DNA of 64,000 nucleotides from Taishania sp965247975 (lineage in GTDB: Bacteria; Bacteroidota; Bacteroidia; Flavobacteriales_D; Crocinitomicaceae): contig OZ252050.1 of assembly GCA_965247975.1 (NCBI GenBank), forward strand, positions 1,798,001 through 1,862,000. The letters run 5' to 3'. The notes below the pieces were generated by a model. It was not told where the DNA came from. It was given only the letters and a program-made list of their open reading frames with translations, and ran no database searches. Both the position numbers and the translations under genes were made by a program. Shown here piece by piece: positions 18,434 through 26,873 of the stretch (positions within the stretch are counted from its first letter, which is position 1; the number at the start of each line of letters is the position of its first letter).

Positions 18434-19504
18434 TTATTTTTTCACCTCAAACTTCTCAAAGCGATCTCCATGTTTTTTGTATACTCCATCGTTATTCGTT
18501 CCAAGCCAAATGGTTCCGTTGTTGTCTTGGTAAATGGATACGATTAAAACATTTTCTGAACCTTTTTTGACCTCAAATTGTGTAAGGTTTTTTCCATCAT
18601 ATTTCCAAACGCGACCGCCGTACGAAGTCATCCATAAATTGCCATCTTTAGCTACAATTCCAGCATTGAAATAATGGGGTTTGTCTTTTTCTATTCCTTT
18701 GAATTTTTTGAAGCTTGATTTCTTCGGGTCAAATTTATACTTGCTTTTAAAATTGCTCAACCAAAAATAACCGTCTTTGTCTTGAATGATTGAACGCACA
18801 CCGCCGGCAGTGCCATCTGGTTGGACAGAAAGATCTTTATTTTCAAACCACATCATCGATTTTCCATCGTATCGGAAAGCACCTGCTACGAAGGTTCCAA
18901 ACCAAAGATTTCCGTCTTTGTCTTTATTTATGCCGTAAACGGAATATGGATTGTTCGCTTTACTATTAAACGGGCTGATCAACGTGTCAATTCCAAATGC
19001 TTTTTTTAAATCTTGTCGCGGAAGTTTTAATTCAAAAAGAGAATCGCCATCGTAACGGTATAAATCATAGGCATTGTAACCAAACCACAAGTCATTTGGT
19101 TCAAGTTTCCACTGATTTTGCGAAGATCTTATTGGTTTTAAGGTCGTGAATTGCTTGCCATCAAATTTGCTTATTCCAGACATTGTCTCCATGTAGATAT
19201 TTCCGTATTTATCTTCTTGAATTCCGCGGATGGAATCGTTCACTAATCCGTCGCTTGTTGTCATTTGTTTCAGCTGCTTTCCATCCAAGTAATAGATTCC
19301 TCTGCCATTACTTCCAAACCAATACCTTCCTTTTGAGTCTTGAACTATTTTCCAAATTTGATCGTCCAGTTCAGCAACCTCTTTGCCGATTTGAATCGTT
19401 TCTGTTTCACTGTTTTTATGTTCAGATTGCTCTTGTCCTTTGCACGAAAGGAAGGTGCTTGAGATGAAAATTAGTAAGCTAATTTTTAGTGAGTTAAATG
19501 TCAT
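18434..19504 (-). CDS. Lipoprotein beta-propeller (Reg_prop repeats)
   Basis: 356 residues from the ATG at 19504; the longer frame to 19570 would overlap the upstream gene and precedes the signal. The lipobox is TFLSC. The rest is a string of two-component-regulator-propeller units, recognised by repeated D-x-x-G-x-x-WFGS/T and YDGK-L blocks (SKGRYWFGSNGRG, KDGNLWFGTFVAG, NNGTIWLGTNNDG). In hybrid sensors this propeller binds ligand outside the cell; here no kinase follows, so it is a free lipid-anchored propeller. It is coupled closely (10 nt) to the upstream lipoprotein gene. Confidence 0.88.
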   Translation of the reverse strand: MTFNSLKISLLIFISSTFLSCKGQEQSEHKNSETETIQIGKEVAELDDQIWKIVQDSKGRYWFGSNGRGIYYLDGKQLKQMTTSDGLVNDSIRGIQEDKYGNIYMETMSGISKFDGKQFTTLKPIRSSQNQWKLEPNDLWFGYNAYDLYRYDGDSLFELKLPRQDLKKAFGIDTLISPFNSKANNPYSVYGINKDKDGNLWFGTFVAGAFRYDGKSMMWFENKDLSVQPDGTAGGVRSIIQDKDGYFWLSNFKSKYKFDPKKSSFKKFKGIEKDKPHYFNAGIVAKDGNLWMTSYGGRVWKYDGKNLTQFEVKKGSENVLIVSIYQDNNGTIWLGTNNDGVYKKHGDRFEKFEVKK

Positions 19505-19514
19505 TTTTGTTTTT

Positions 19515-20387
19515 TTATTCAAAATACCAGATTGCTTGTTTACCATTGCACACAATTTTGGAATTACCAATAATTTCTGTCCTTGGTTTAACCGTTTTGT
19601 TTAATTGAATGTAATATCGTTTAATTTTTGGAGAATTAGTTGTCTTCGAGAAAGCGAGTTCAACAAACTGATCTTGATTTGAAAACCTCATTTTTCCCTT
19701 TGTTTTAGCGCTTGAATCAAAGCCAATTTCCTTTAAATAGCTGATTACTTTTGAACTGTCATCAGGATGTAAGCTTAAACCAATTCCGATTAGATCCTTC
19801 ATTAAATAATGTGATGATGAATCAGATTCTTGTGGGCTATTGTAATCAACAGGTAAAAAAGCAATCGATTCATGGTATTCTTTTTTTGTCCAGCTTTCAT
19901 ACTGTTTTTTTCTCATTTCCCACGCGCTAATTGGGTTGATTGAATCTTTAATCATGAGCGATAAGTAATTGAATTGTTCATCCGACTCATAATCGATAAA
20001 GTTCCGTTTTCGTTTATTCAGTGTCTTTAAATAATTTGCTTTCAGCGATGCTAAACAAATCCAAATTTCCCCGATCTCCAATTTTTCTTCGTCCATGCTC
20101 TTTGGATGAAAAAATTCTAAATAATTTGTACCGCCAATTAAGTAAAACCCTTCATATCCCGGAAGTTTTTTCTCGTAAGAAAATGCAAATTGATTTAAGA
20201 ATTCAGAATTGACAGCTGCAGCATAGGTGGCAGAGTCAAGAACAAGAAGCGCATGATTGAAACAAATTTGATTTCCAATTTTTGCCTCATTTGATATGAT
20301 TGTATCGGATTTTTCAGGTTTTTCTGAAGTCAAACATGCACTTATTAAAACGCTAACGGAAATAAAAAAGAAAAGATGATTCATCAT
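19515..20387 (-). CDS. Lipoprotein, DUF5829-like
   Basis: 290 residues, lipobox VLISAC (Cys 18). After the signal: FNHALLVLDSATYAAAVNSE, a YEGFYLIGGTNYLEFFHP strand, and a later GIGLSLHPDDSS segment. The order N-H-x-x-x-V-L-D-S-x-T-Y then Y-x-E-F-F matches the DUF5829 group, which looks like a glyoxalase-type domain. No metal ligands can be confirmed. It is followed 10 nt later by the propeller lipoprotein gene, so the two probably form an operon. Confidence 0.65.
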   Translation of the reverse strand: MMNHLFFFISVSVLISACLTSEKPEKSDTIISNEAKIGNQICFNHALLVLDSATYAAAVNSEFLNQFAFSYEKKLPGYEGFYLIGGTNYLEFFHPKSMDEEKLEIGEIWICLASLKANYLKTLNKRKRNFIDYESDEQFNYLSLMIKDSINPISAWEMRKKQYESWTKKEYHESIAFLPVDYNSPQESDSSSHYLMKDLIGIGLSLHPDDSSKVISYLKEIGFDSSAKTKGKMRFSNQDQFVELAFSKTTNSPKIKRYYIQLNKTVKPRTEIIGNSKIVCNGKQAIWYFE

Positions 20388-20406
20388 TGTTTTTTTGGCT
20401 TTGATT

Positions 20407-20459
20407 AATGTTTGCGGTTCTCAAATATTAGACGCGGGTTTCTCGTCTGTGGTTGTTTA
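20407..20459 (-). repeat. Half of an A-I spacer
   Basis: Only the distal half is present: gcggttctcaaatattagac then gcgggtttctcgtctgtggt, matching the same half of the 46.7 and 57.7 kb copies. The gene-proximal half is missing and the sequence runs into the terminator of the T9SS gene. Confidence 0.7.
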
Positions 20460-20465
20460 AAAATT

Positions 20466-20498
20466 AAAAAGGGCTGTCTAATTTTGAGACAGCCTCTT
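20466..20498 (-). terminator. Rho-independent terminator of T9SS gene 1
   Basis: Minus strand: GGCTGTCT-CAAAATT-AGACAGCC followed by CTTTTT. A perfect 8-bp stem 50 nt after the stop codon. Confidence 0.85.
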
Positions 20499-20546
20499 TA
20501 ACTATTTTAATATACGTATTGCCATGCGTGCATGACTCGCGTCAAA

Positions 20547-22049
20547 TTAATTTTTAACAATCATATATCTTGAACGTTCACTTGAATTCGAAAGTTCCAC
20601 AAAATATGATCCTGCTTGAAGTGCTGAAACATCAATCATTTGCTCAGCAAGCGTGTGGAAGTTTGATTGTGAAAATACAATTTTTCCACTCATATCTGTG
20701 ATCTCAAGTTCAGTTGGCATTTCATTTGCCTGTCCAATTTTTACAAACAATTCATCCGTTATTGGATTCGGAAATACCTCGAACACCTGCGTCAACTCTG
20801 TTTCAGCTATACTGGCTGAGCAATCTATAGGGGTACTCTCTGGACCATTGTTGACACTCAAATTTTCAGGAGTATTCAATTCACCTACGAAAACAGAACC
20901 TGGTTCACCAACTGTTGGGGGACCACCTGATCCATTCGTGCCTACTGGACCTTCCAGAACTGACGTTGTACCCGAGTTTGAAATGGTTCCAGTGTAGAAT
21001 AATTTGATCCTTCCTCCAGATCCACTGCCTCCGTCGTCATATAGCTCATTAACGCCGATGGATCCAGAACCGCCATTCGCAGTGATTGTACCAGAAAAGA
21101 CAACATCTTTCCCCATAGAGACTACACTACCACCAGCTCCACCACCACCACCTTTGGGTGCACCAGGTTGTTGTCCGGATTCACCATCCATATTAATTGT
21201 TCCAGTAATTGAGATGTATTCTGCGTTCATAACAAAAGCACCACCACCATTTCCACCAAATCTTAAGTCGCTTGCTCCACCGCCAGAACCCATGTCAAAA
21301 TCTGTTCCTGAGTTAGTTCCATAAACAGGGCCGCCTACACCAGGTAAGTCACCTAGATCGAAACCACCTGTTCCACCAACCCCACCATAGCTACCACCGC
21401 CACAGCCAGCATTCAGTGGATTAGAAGTTGTTCCACCACCAGGACCAAATCCTGCTTGTCCAGTTGAAGGCGTTGCAGCTCCTCCAGCGTATCCTGCTCC
21501 GATTCCGTCAACTGTTCCGTTAATCAAGATTTTTCGTGCGTTGATTACCAACGGTGAACCATTAATAATAGTGAGAACGTCTCCTGCATCCAATTGAAAC
21601 CAGTCAGTTGTAATTGTTCCGGTCAAAGTAAGAGGTCCTCCGCTTGAAATGATGGCCAAGGGAAAGGTTGCAGCAAAATTCGATACACTTGTAGCAAGCG
21701 GATCACCATAGGTCATATAAATTGACTTTACTGAGTTCGCAGGAATAGAAGGCACTTTCACCCAAACGCGCGTAGAAGTTGTGTTAATCCCGCTTTCTAT
21801 CCAATAAGGAATTGCTGTGTTTTGACACGTATCTAAAAAAAAGCGTATATCAGAGCCATCAGTCTTCATTTTTCCAGCAGCAATTAGGACTTGTGTGTTG
21901 ATGATTAAATCAACTTGATAATTTGTTAAGCTAACCGAAGCCTGTTCGGATATTTGAATTTCCCTGGTGAAGGAGCCTTGCGCCAAACCAACTCCAGAAA
22001 ACATAAACACACCAAGGAGTACGAAAAGTGGTAGTAATTTTTTTCTCAT
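20547..22049 (-). CDS. T9SS surface protein with DUF2341 and Gly-rich region, copy 1
   Basis: 500 residues from the ATG at 22049; a longer frame starts at a TTG that is part of the -10 box. Signal peptide (VGLAQ cleavage), then a DUF2341 domain (residues about 25-140, with IPYWIESGINTTSTRVWVKV), a glycine-rich middle (GGGGGAGG, GFGPGGG) and a C-terminal type-A sorting domain: FPNPITDELFVKI, TDMSGKIV, LQAGSYFVEL, RYMIVKN. It is secreted by the type IX system and probably attached to the surface. A near-identical copy lies at 23345-24838. Promoter and terminator are both recognisable. Confidence 0.93.
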   Translation of the reverse strand: MRKKLLPLFVLLGVFMFSGVGLAQGSFTREIQISEQASVSLTNYQVDLIINTQVLIAAGKMKTDGSDIRFFLDTCQNTAIPYWIESGINTTSTRVWVKVPSIPANSVKSIYMTYGDPLATSVSNFAATFPLAIISSGGPLTLTGTITTDWFQLDAGDVLTIINGSPLVINARKILINGTVDGIGAGYAGGAATPSTGQAGFGPGGGTTSNPLNAGCGGGSYGGVGGTGGFDLGDLPGVGGPVYGTNSGTDFDMGSGGGASDLRFGGNGGGAFVMNAEYISITGTINMDGESGQQPGAPKGGGGGAGGSVVSMGKDVVFSGTITANGGSGSIGVNELYDDGGSGSGGRIKLFYTGTISNSGTTSVLEGPVGTNGSGGPPTVGEPGSVFVGELNTPENLSVNNGPESTPIDCSASIAETELTQVFEVFPNPITDELFVKIGQANEMPTELEITDMSGKIVFSQSNFHTLAEQMIDVSALQAGSYFVELSNSSERSRYMIVKN

Positions 22050-22073
22050 AATATTTTTATTTTTAGATAAGTG

Positions 22074-22100
22074 CAAATTTATACAAGTTACGAATACAAA
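22074..22100 (-). promoter_or_regulatory. Promoter of T9SS gene 1
   Basis: Minus strand TTTG (22100-22097), 15 nt, TAAATTTG (22081-22074), then an A/T-rich leader of 24 nt to the ATG. The box matches TAnnTTTG; the spacing is shorter than the usual 17-23. The same sequence lies in front of the second copy. Confidence 0.5.
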
Positions 22101-22163
22101 CTTAGCACATCTAGAATAGATATTTTAATAAATTATGAATTAATTGTTTGATTTTGAATGTTT

Positions 22164-22242
22164 GTTGACGGTTTTCGGTTAGGAGAGGCTGGACTTAAGG
22201 ATGTGGTTGTTCAGTCCGTGGCTTTTAATTGGTGTTATAGGT
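22164..22242 (-). repeat. A-I spacer after the interrupted gene
   Basis: Starts 3-5 nt after the last stop of the broken gene (minus strand CCTATAACACCAATTAAAAG) and ends CGAAAACCGTCAAC. The inner ggatgtggttgttcagtccg block is shared with the 57.7, 46.7 and 43.5 kb copies. The distal end has GTC where an attC site would have GTT. Confidence 0.75.
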
Positions 22243-22244
22243 AT

Positions 22245-22757
22245 TTATTCAATTAAATATGCGAAGTTGAATTTGCTTTTCTTATCTATGCTGATATGAA
22301 TTGCATTATTTTGATATTCATACAATTCCACATTTTTTGGATTCGCCCATTGAATATTAGAATATTTGATCACATCATGTTCAACGATGGCAATTTTGAT
22401 TTGAAAATGATCCCAAGTTTCACTAAGAACAAAATTGTATTCTTTTCGTTACTGCTCATAATCCTTACTAAACTTATCTTCTACCTCTTTAGTAATCGTT
22501 GTATCACGCAGAATATAAACCATGTCTTCAGCTATATAAATCTTTTCACGTCTATTAAGGTATTCCACTAAAAGTGAGTCATTTTCTAAAAGACTTCGCG
22601 GATTAATCGAATCTGATATTTCGACGTAATATGCCATCGGTATAGGTTCATTACAACCTCCTAATCTAGTCTCGATATATAAATATTGCTTACAGTTAGC
22701 ATAACTCACTAAATGAAGAAAAGCAAATAATATTATTATGGTTCGTGTCATCTTCAT
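22245..22757 (-). pseudogene. Secreted-protein gene interrupted by an in-frame TAA
   Basis: The first 102 codons (ATG 22757, signal peptide ending near SYANC, a Cys-containing LGGCNEPIP segment, then a helical ending) stop at a TAA at 22449-22451. The same frame continues open for 67 more codons with coding-like composition (TWDHFQIKIAIVEHDV, NIQWANPKNVELYEY, SIDKKSKFNFAYLIE) and ends at TAA 22245-22247, right before the A-I spacer. The simplest reading is one 170-codon gene broken by a single nonsense mutation; readthrough or a sequencing error are alternatives. The 102-aa product may still be made. Confidence 0.75.
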
Positions 22758-22759
22758 TA

Positions 22760-22918
22760 CCTATAACTGATTTATACCCACAACTCCTTTTCATCTGTTT
22801 CTCCATTTTCCCTAAGTTTATTATTATCTAATCCGTTTAAAATCAATGATTAATCAAGTAACAAATGCCTGTAAATATTTGAACCCATCTCTCGCGCATT
22901 GCGCTAACCCAAATATAG
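22760..22918 (-). repeat. Repeat B, copy 3
   Basis: Outer arm cctataactgatttatacc, caactcc; inner arm cgcgcattgcgctaacccaaatatag. TATATTTG on the minus strand at the distal end. The outer arm is 2 nt upstream of the start codon at 22757. Confidence 0.75.
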
Positions 22919-23084
22919 AAAATTATATCTCAACCTTACTTTGGTAGTGCAGGGCAAACTCATTAAAACTTATTTAGGCAGTTTTCGCACGGTTTTTATC
23001 AAAAACGCGTTCCAAAACATTGACATTCCATTAATTACCCGGCGCGCCATGGCACGCCGTTACAATTATACATTTATACCAGAT
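22919..23084. other. Gap with GC-rich palindrome
   Basis: Between repeat B and the gene fragment. It contains an 18-bp near-perfect palindrome GGCGCGCCATGGCACGCC (23041-23058), strikingly GC-rich for this DNA, and an inverted tttttat/ataaaaa pair nearby. No gene seen. Confidence 0.5.
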
Positions 23085-23266
23085 TTATTCACAAGCTTTG
23101 TATTCGTCTAGTTCTTTCCAAAAAAATTGAATTTCACGTTCTATTTGTTCTTCAAATTTTGGCAGTTCGTTAATAATCCATTCTTTACTTTCTTTAGTCA
23201 GATAATTGGCGTCTTCTTTTCATTTTCACAATGCCACGTTCCAAAAAATCCAGCGATCCAAGGATC
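23085..23266 (-). pseudogene. 3' fragment of a frameshifted gene
   Basis: Between the T9SS terminator and the TAA at 23085 the minus strand carries coding-like sequence in two frames. The first reads DPWIAGFFGTWHCENE and hits a stop; the second, from about 23210, reads YLTKESKEWIINELPKFEEQ then FFWKELDEYKACE. A one-base shift near 23205 would join them. The 5' part is absent, cut off at the T9SS cassette. No family recognised. Confidence 0.6.
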
Positions 23267-23297
23267 AAAAAAAAGAGAGTCTACAAAGACCCTCTTT
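23267..23297 (-). terminator. Rho-independent terminator of T9SS gene 2
   Basis: Minus strand AGAGGGTCT-TTGT-AGACTCTCT followed by eight T. The stem has one G-U pair. It corresponds in place, not in sequence, to the terminator of copy 1. Confidence 0.85.
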
Positions 23298-23344
23298 TAC
23301 TATTTTGTTATTCGTTTTGCCATGTGTGCATGACTAGTGTTAAA

Positions 23345-24838
23345 TTAATTTTTAACAATCATGTATCTTGAACGTTCACTTGAATTCGAAAGTTCCACAA
23401 AATATGATCCTGCTTGAAGTACTGAAACATCAATCATTTGCTCAGCAAGTGTGTGGAAGTTTGATTGCGAAAACACAATTTTCCCACTCATATCTGTGAT
23501 CTTAAGGTCAGTTGGCATTTCATTCGCCTGTCCAATTTTTACAAACAATTCATCAGTTACTGGATTCGGGAAAACCTCGAACACCTGCGTCAACTCAGTT
23601 TCATCTATACTGGCTGAGCAATCTATAGGGGTACTCTCTGGACCATTGCTGACACTCAAATTTTCAGGAGTATTCAATTCACCTTCGAAAACAGAACCTG
23701 GTTCACCAACTGTTGGTGGACCTCCCAATCCATTCGTGCCTACTGGACCTCCCACAACTGAAGTTGTACCTGAGTTTGAAATGGTTCCTGTATAGAAAAA
23801 TTTGATTCTTCCTCCAGAACCACTACCTCCGTCGTCATTTGCGGTAGAAGTGCCAATAGATCCACTACCGCCATTCGCTGTGATTGCACCCGAAAAGACA
23901 ACTTCTCTTCCCATGGAAACAACGCTACCACCAGATCCACCGCCAGCTCCGCGGCCTGTTCCTGGTTGTTGTCCGGATTCACCATCCATGTTAATTGTTC
24001 CAGTAATTGTTAGGTATTCTGCGTTCATAACCAAAGAACCGCCACCATTTCCACCAAAACTTAAGTCGCTTGCTCCACCGCCAGAACCCATGTCTGAATC
24101 TGTTCCTGAGTCAGTTCCATAAACAGGTCCGCCTACTCCTGGTGTATCACCTGCATCGAAACCACCTGTACCACCAACGCCACCGTAGCTTCCACCACCG
24201 CAGCCGCTATTCAAGGGATTAGAAGTTGTTCCACCACCAGGACCAAATCCTGCTTGTCCAGTTGCAGCTCCTCCAGCGTATCCTGCTCCGATTCCGTCAA
24301 CTGTTCCGTTAATCAAGATTTTTCTTGCGTTGATTACCAACGGTGAACCATTAATAATAGTGAGAACGTCTCCTGCGTCTAATTGGAACCAGTCAGTTGT
24401 AATTGTTCCTGTCAAGCTAAGTGGTCCTCCGTTTGAAATGATGGCCAAGGGAAAGGTTGCAGCAAAATTCGATACACTTGTAGCAAGCGGATCACCATAG
24501 GTCATATAAATTGACTTTACTGAGTTCGCAGGAATAGAAGGCACTTTCACCCAAACGCGCGTAGAAGTTGTGTTAATCCCGCTTTCTATCCAATAAGGAA
24601 TTGCTGTGTTTTGACACGTATCTAAAAAAAAGCGTATATCAGAGCCATCAGTCTTCATTTTCCCAGCAGCAATTAGGGCTTGTGTGTTGAAGACTAAATC
24701 AACTTGATAATTTATTAAGTTAACCGAAGCCTGTTCGGATATTTGAATTTCCATGGTGAAGGAGCCTTGCGCCAAACCAACTCCAGAAAACATAAACACA
24801 CCAAGGAGTGCGAAAAGTGGTAGTAATTTTTTTCTCAT
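23345..24838 (-). CDS. T9SS surface protein with DUF2341 and Gly-rich region, copy 2
   Basis: 497 residues, the duplicate of the protein at 20547-22049, with the same order: signal peptide, DUF2341, glycine-rich middle, T9SS type-A sorting domain. Differences cluster in the glycine-rich part (for example loss of the TPS triplet near GGAAT and GTGRGAGGGSGG in place of GAPKGGGGGAGG), as expected for repeat-rich surface regions. The stop, the 3' flank and about 140 nt of 5' flank are also shared with copy 1. Confidence 0.93.
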   Translation of the reverse strand: MRKKLLPLFALLGVFMFSGVGLAQGSFTMEIQISEQASVNLINYQVDLVFNTQALIAAGKMKTDGSDIRFFLDTCQNTAIPYWIESGINTTSTRVWVKVPSIPANSVKSIYMTYGDPLATSVSNFAATFPLAIISNGGPLSLTGTITTDWFQLDAGDVLTIINGSPLVINARKILINGTVDGIGAGYAGGAATGQAGFGPGGGTTSNPLNSGCGGGSYGGVGGTGGFDAGDTPGVGGPVYGTDSGTDSDMGSGGGASDLSFGGNGGGSLVMNAEYLTITGTINMDGESGQQPGTGRGAGGGSGGSVVSMGREVVFSGAITANGGSGSIGTSTANDDGGSGSGGRIKFFYTGTISNSGTTSVVGGPVGTNGLGGPPTVGEPGSVFEGELNTPENLSVSNGPESTPIDCSASIDETELTQVFEVFPNPVTDELFVKIGQANEMPTDLKITDMSGKIVFSQSNFHTLAEQMIDVSVLQAGSYFVELSNSSERSRYMIVKN

Positions 24839-24862
24839 AACATTTTTATTTTTAGATAAGTG

Positions 24863-24889
24863 CAAATTTATACAAGTTACGAATACAAA
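24863..24889 (-). promoter_or_regulatory. Promoter of T9SS gene 2
   Basis: Identical boxes to copy 1: TTTG, 15 nt, TAAATTTG, and the same short A-rich leader to the ATG at 24838. Confidence 0.5.
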
Positions 24890-24951
24890 CTTAGCACATC
24901 TTGAGAAGATATTTTAATAAGTTATGAATTAATTGTTTGATTTTGAATGTG

Positions 24952-25032
24952 TGTTGACGGTTTTCGGTATAGGCAAGGTGGCGGATTCGAAGCCAACAAG
25001 CTTTCCCTTATTACAAATTTAGTTGTTAGAAG
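24952..25032 (-). repeat. A-type spacer with A-I distal end
   Basis: The distal end (ttgacggttttcggt) is the same as at 22164, but the inner part (ataggcaaggtggcggattc, aatttagttgttagaag) differs. Gene-proximal end on the minus strand is TCTAACAACTAAATTTG. It is about 45 nt after the stop at 25076. Confidence 0.6.
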
Positions 25033-25075
25033 ACAGTTTCCCAAACTACAATGCAGCCATCTTGTGTATACTGTG

Positions 25076-25849
25076 TTATCGGTAGTTTTCTATCAATTTG
25101 TCCAGTGATTCTAAAAGAGGTGATCTCCCAGGTTGTGAAAATCTTTTATCGTAATATTCATCATGTCTTGTTTTTTCTAAGATTTTCAAGGCTAAATCTT
25201 TGTTTTCTGTTTTTAGATTAAATTTAGCTAAAAAGACACGGAAATGAATCCACTCAAGCATATCCTTAGAAATTCCATATTTTATAAAGTTATCATTTGG
25301 TTCTAAAATATCCTTAAGAGTAATTTGATCAAAAGGTTTGGGATAATTGTGAAACTGTTCAAGAAAGGGAATTCCTCTTTTCTTAAACATATTTATCATT
25401 AAATCGACCGTCTCGTACCCTTCTTCCTTAGTTAATCCATAGTAATACCAGCTTTCCCCATTGACCATTGATACACTTTCATGGATATAGCAATCAGGCA
25501 CTGTAAATTTACTTGCCACAGGTAATTGTCCAAGATGATTTTCGATATAGTCTAAATGAACTCCAAGTGTTAGTGCGCAATTCCCACCGTATTTATCCTT
25601 AAAAATATTTAAGGTAATTATCACAGGTTCGTATCTCAAATAATAACTATTTTTAGACCCTTTAAAGCCAAATGAACGAATAAAAGGGATAAACTTCTCA
25701 TTTAGAATTTCGATAAATTCAGCTCCAGAAATTTGGTTAAAGCAATTCTTGAATTTCTTTAGTTCCTTTTTTGATAAGTGTTCGTCTAACCACATCCTTT
25801 TGGGTAGGTTAAATTCGTTAGAATATTTTTTCTTAAAAAGTCTGAACAT
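25076..25849 (-). CDS. DUF4304-like protein
   Basis: 257 residues, soluble. Residues 48-150 fit the DUF4304 outline: FIPFIRSFGFKGSKNSYYLR (the F-x-x-x-GFK-x-x-x-x-x-Y/F-R start), then a strand VIITLNIFKDKYGG and NCALTLGVHLDYI. DUF4304 proteins often occur as small solitary genes and next to polymorphic-toxin loci, so an immunity-type role is possible. A helical C-terminus (DLALKILEKTRH) follows. A moderate match. Confidence 0.65.
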   Translation of the reverse strand: MFRLFKKKYSNEFNLPKRMWLDEHLSKKELKKFKNCFNQISGAEFIEILNEKFIPFIRSFGFKGSKNSYYLRYEPVIITLNIFKDKYGGNCALTLGVHLDYIENHLGQLPVASKFTVPDCYIHESVSMVNGESWYYYGLTKEEGYETVDLMINMFKKRGIPFLEQFHNYPKPFDQITLKDILEPNDNFIKYGISKDMLEWIHFRVFLAKFNLKTENKDLALKILEKTRHDEYYDKRFSQPGRSPLLESLDKLIENYR

Positions 25850-25871
25850 ATGTAGGGTTTTTCTAAAATTA

Positions 25872-26030
25872 CCGCTAACTTACATATAAACGCAACTCCC
25901 TTTCATCTCAAATCCCAACATCTTATATTTTCGATCATTTAATTCGTTGAAAACCAACAAAAAATCCGACCATAAACAGTTGTAAGTACTTGAAATCAAA
26001 TCTAGTCCCTTGCGCCCAACCAAATATAGT
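25872..26030 (-). repeat. Repeat B, copy 4
   Basis: Outer arm gctaacttacatataaacg then caactccc; central taattcgttgaaaaccaac and cagttgtaagtacttgaaatc; inner arm ccttgcgcccaaccaaatatag. TATATTTG at the distal end. About 23 nt upstream of the start at 25849. Confidence 0.8.
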
Positions 26031-26071
26031 AATTATCATGCAATCACCATTTTTCAAAATCATCCAAGTGA

Positions 26072-26863
26072 TCAATTATCCTTGAGTTCACCATCCGTTC
26101 CAGTTTTATCCATCTGTTTTCTGAATAGTTCGTAATAAAAACCTACGACCAGAAAATCTCGTCCTGTTTCGTCATTTATTTTGTAGTCGAATTGATGTAA
26201 ATAACCCATTTGTAACGTGATTGCTTTGGAAGGTTGGTAGTTGAATGCTGCTAAAAGCCTGTTTCGTTCAAAAAATGGAGCATTGTCGGTGAGGAAAAGT
26301 TCATCGCTTAGACTGAGTTGAAATGGTTTGTAGTCATTTTTTTCTTTGCCAAAGGGATAGAATAAACCAAATCTATATCTAAATCGATTTCGATAGCCGT
26401 TACTTGTAAACCGAAACTCCGCTCTGTATCGATGTTCTATTTTCAATTTACCTGCTGCTTGATATAAAATCAATTGCGGCCAAATTCTAAATTCATCGTT
26501 GTTTTTAGGCAACACAAAATCTCCACCTTCTTTGTAGGTTTGGTAACTGCCAGCGCCTAGCGACAGCGTGATATTCTTAACAACTTTGTAATTAAATCCA
26601 CCTTTGAATTCGTAATAGTGAAAATTGTCATAAAACTTCAATGAGCGCACTTGACCTTCGCCAAAAAAACTAAGTTTGTTGCTTTGGGTATACTTTAAAT
26701 TTAGAATGTTCCAACTGCCTAAATCATTGGTTTGTGCAATCGAACCATGGAAAAACGAAAAACTCACTGTTATTAAAACTATGAGGTGTTTCAGACAGAA
26801 GAGTCGGCTGACATTTTGCCCGTAGATTATTAACCGGGTTGTATGTATTTGATCTCTTTTCAA
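26072..26863 (-). CDS. DUF2490 outer-membrane beta-barrel protein
   Basis: 263 residues with a long basic N-region before the signal core (LIVLITVSFSFFHGSIAQ). The mature part has alternating strands typical of Bacteroidetes DUF2490 proteins: LGSWNILNLKYTQSNKLSFF, FHYYEFKGGFNYKV, FRIWPQLILYQAAGKLKIEH, RYRAEFRF, NRFRYRFGLFYPF, NRLLAAFNYQPSKAITLQMG, FLVVGFYYELF. Predicted small outer-membrane barrel of unknown role. It starts 10 nt after the upstream GNAT gene, so they are cotranscribed. Confidence 0.88.
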   Translation of the reverse strand: MKRDQIHTTRLIIYGQNVSRLFCLKHLIVLITVSFSFFHGSIAQTNDLGSWNILNLKYTQSNKLSFFGEGQVRSLKFYDNFHYYEFKGGFNYKVVKNITLSLGAGSYQTYKEGGDFVLPKNNDEFRIWPQLILYQAAGKLKIEHRYRAEFRFTSNGYRNRFRYRFGLFYPFGKEKNDYKPFQLSLSDELFLTDNAPFFERNRLLAAFNYQPSKAITLQMGYLHQFDYKINDETGRDFLVVGFYYELFRKQMDKTGTDGELKDN

Positions 26864-26873
26864 AATGTCTTCA

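Noticed and set aside
21004..21324. Plus-strand Pro-rich frame
   Set aside because: Antisense shadow of the glycine-rich region of the T9SS gene; the same shadow appears opposite the second copy.
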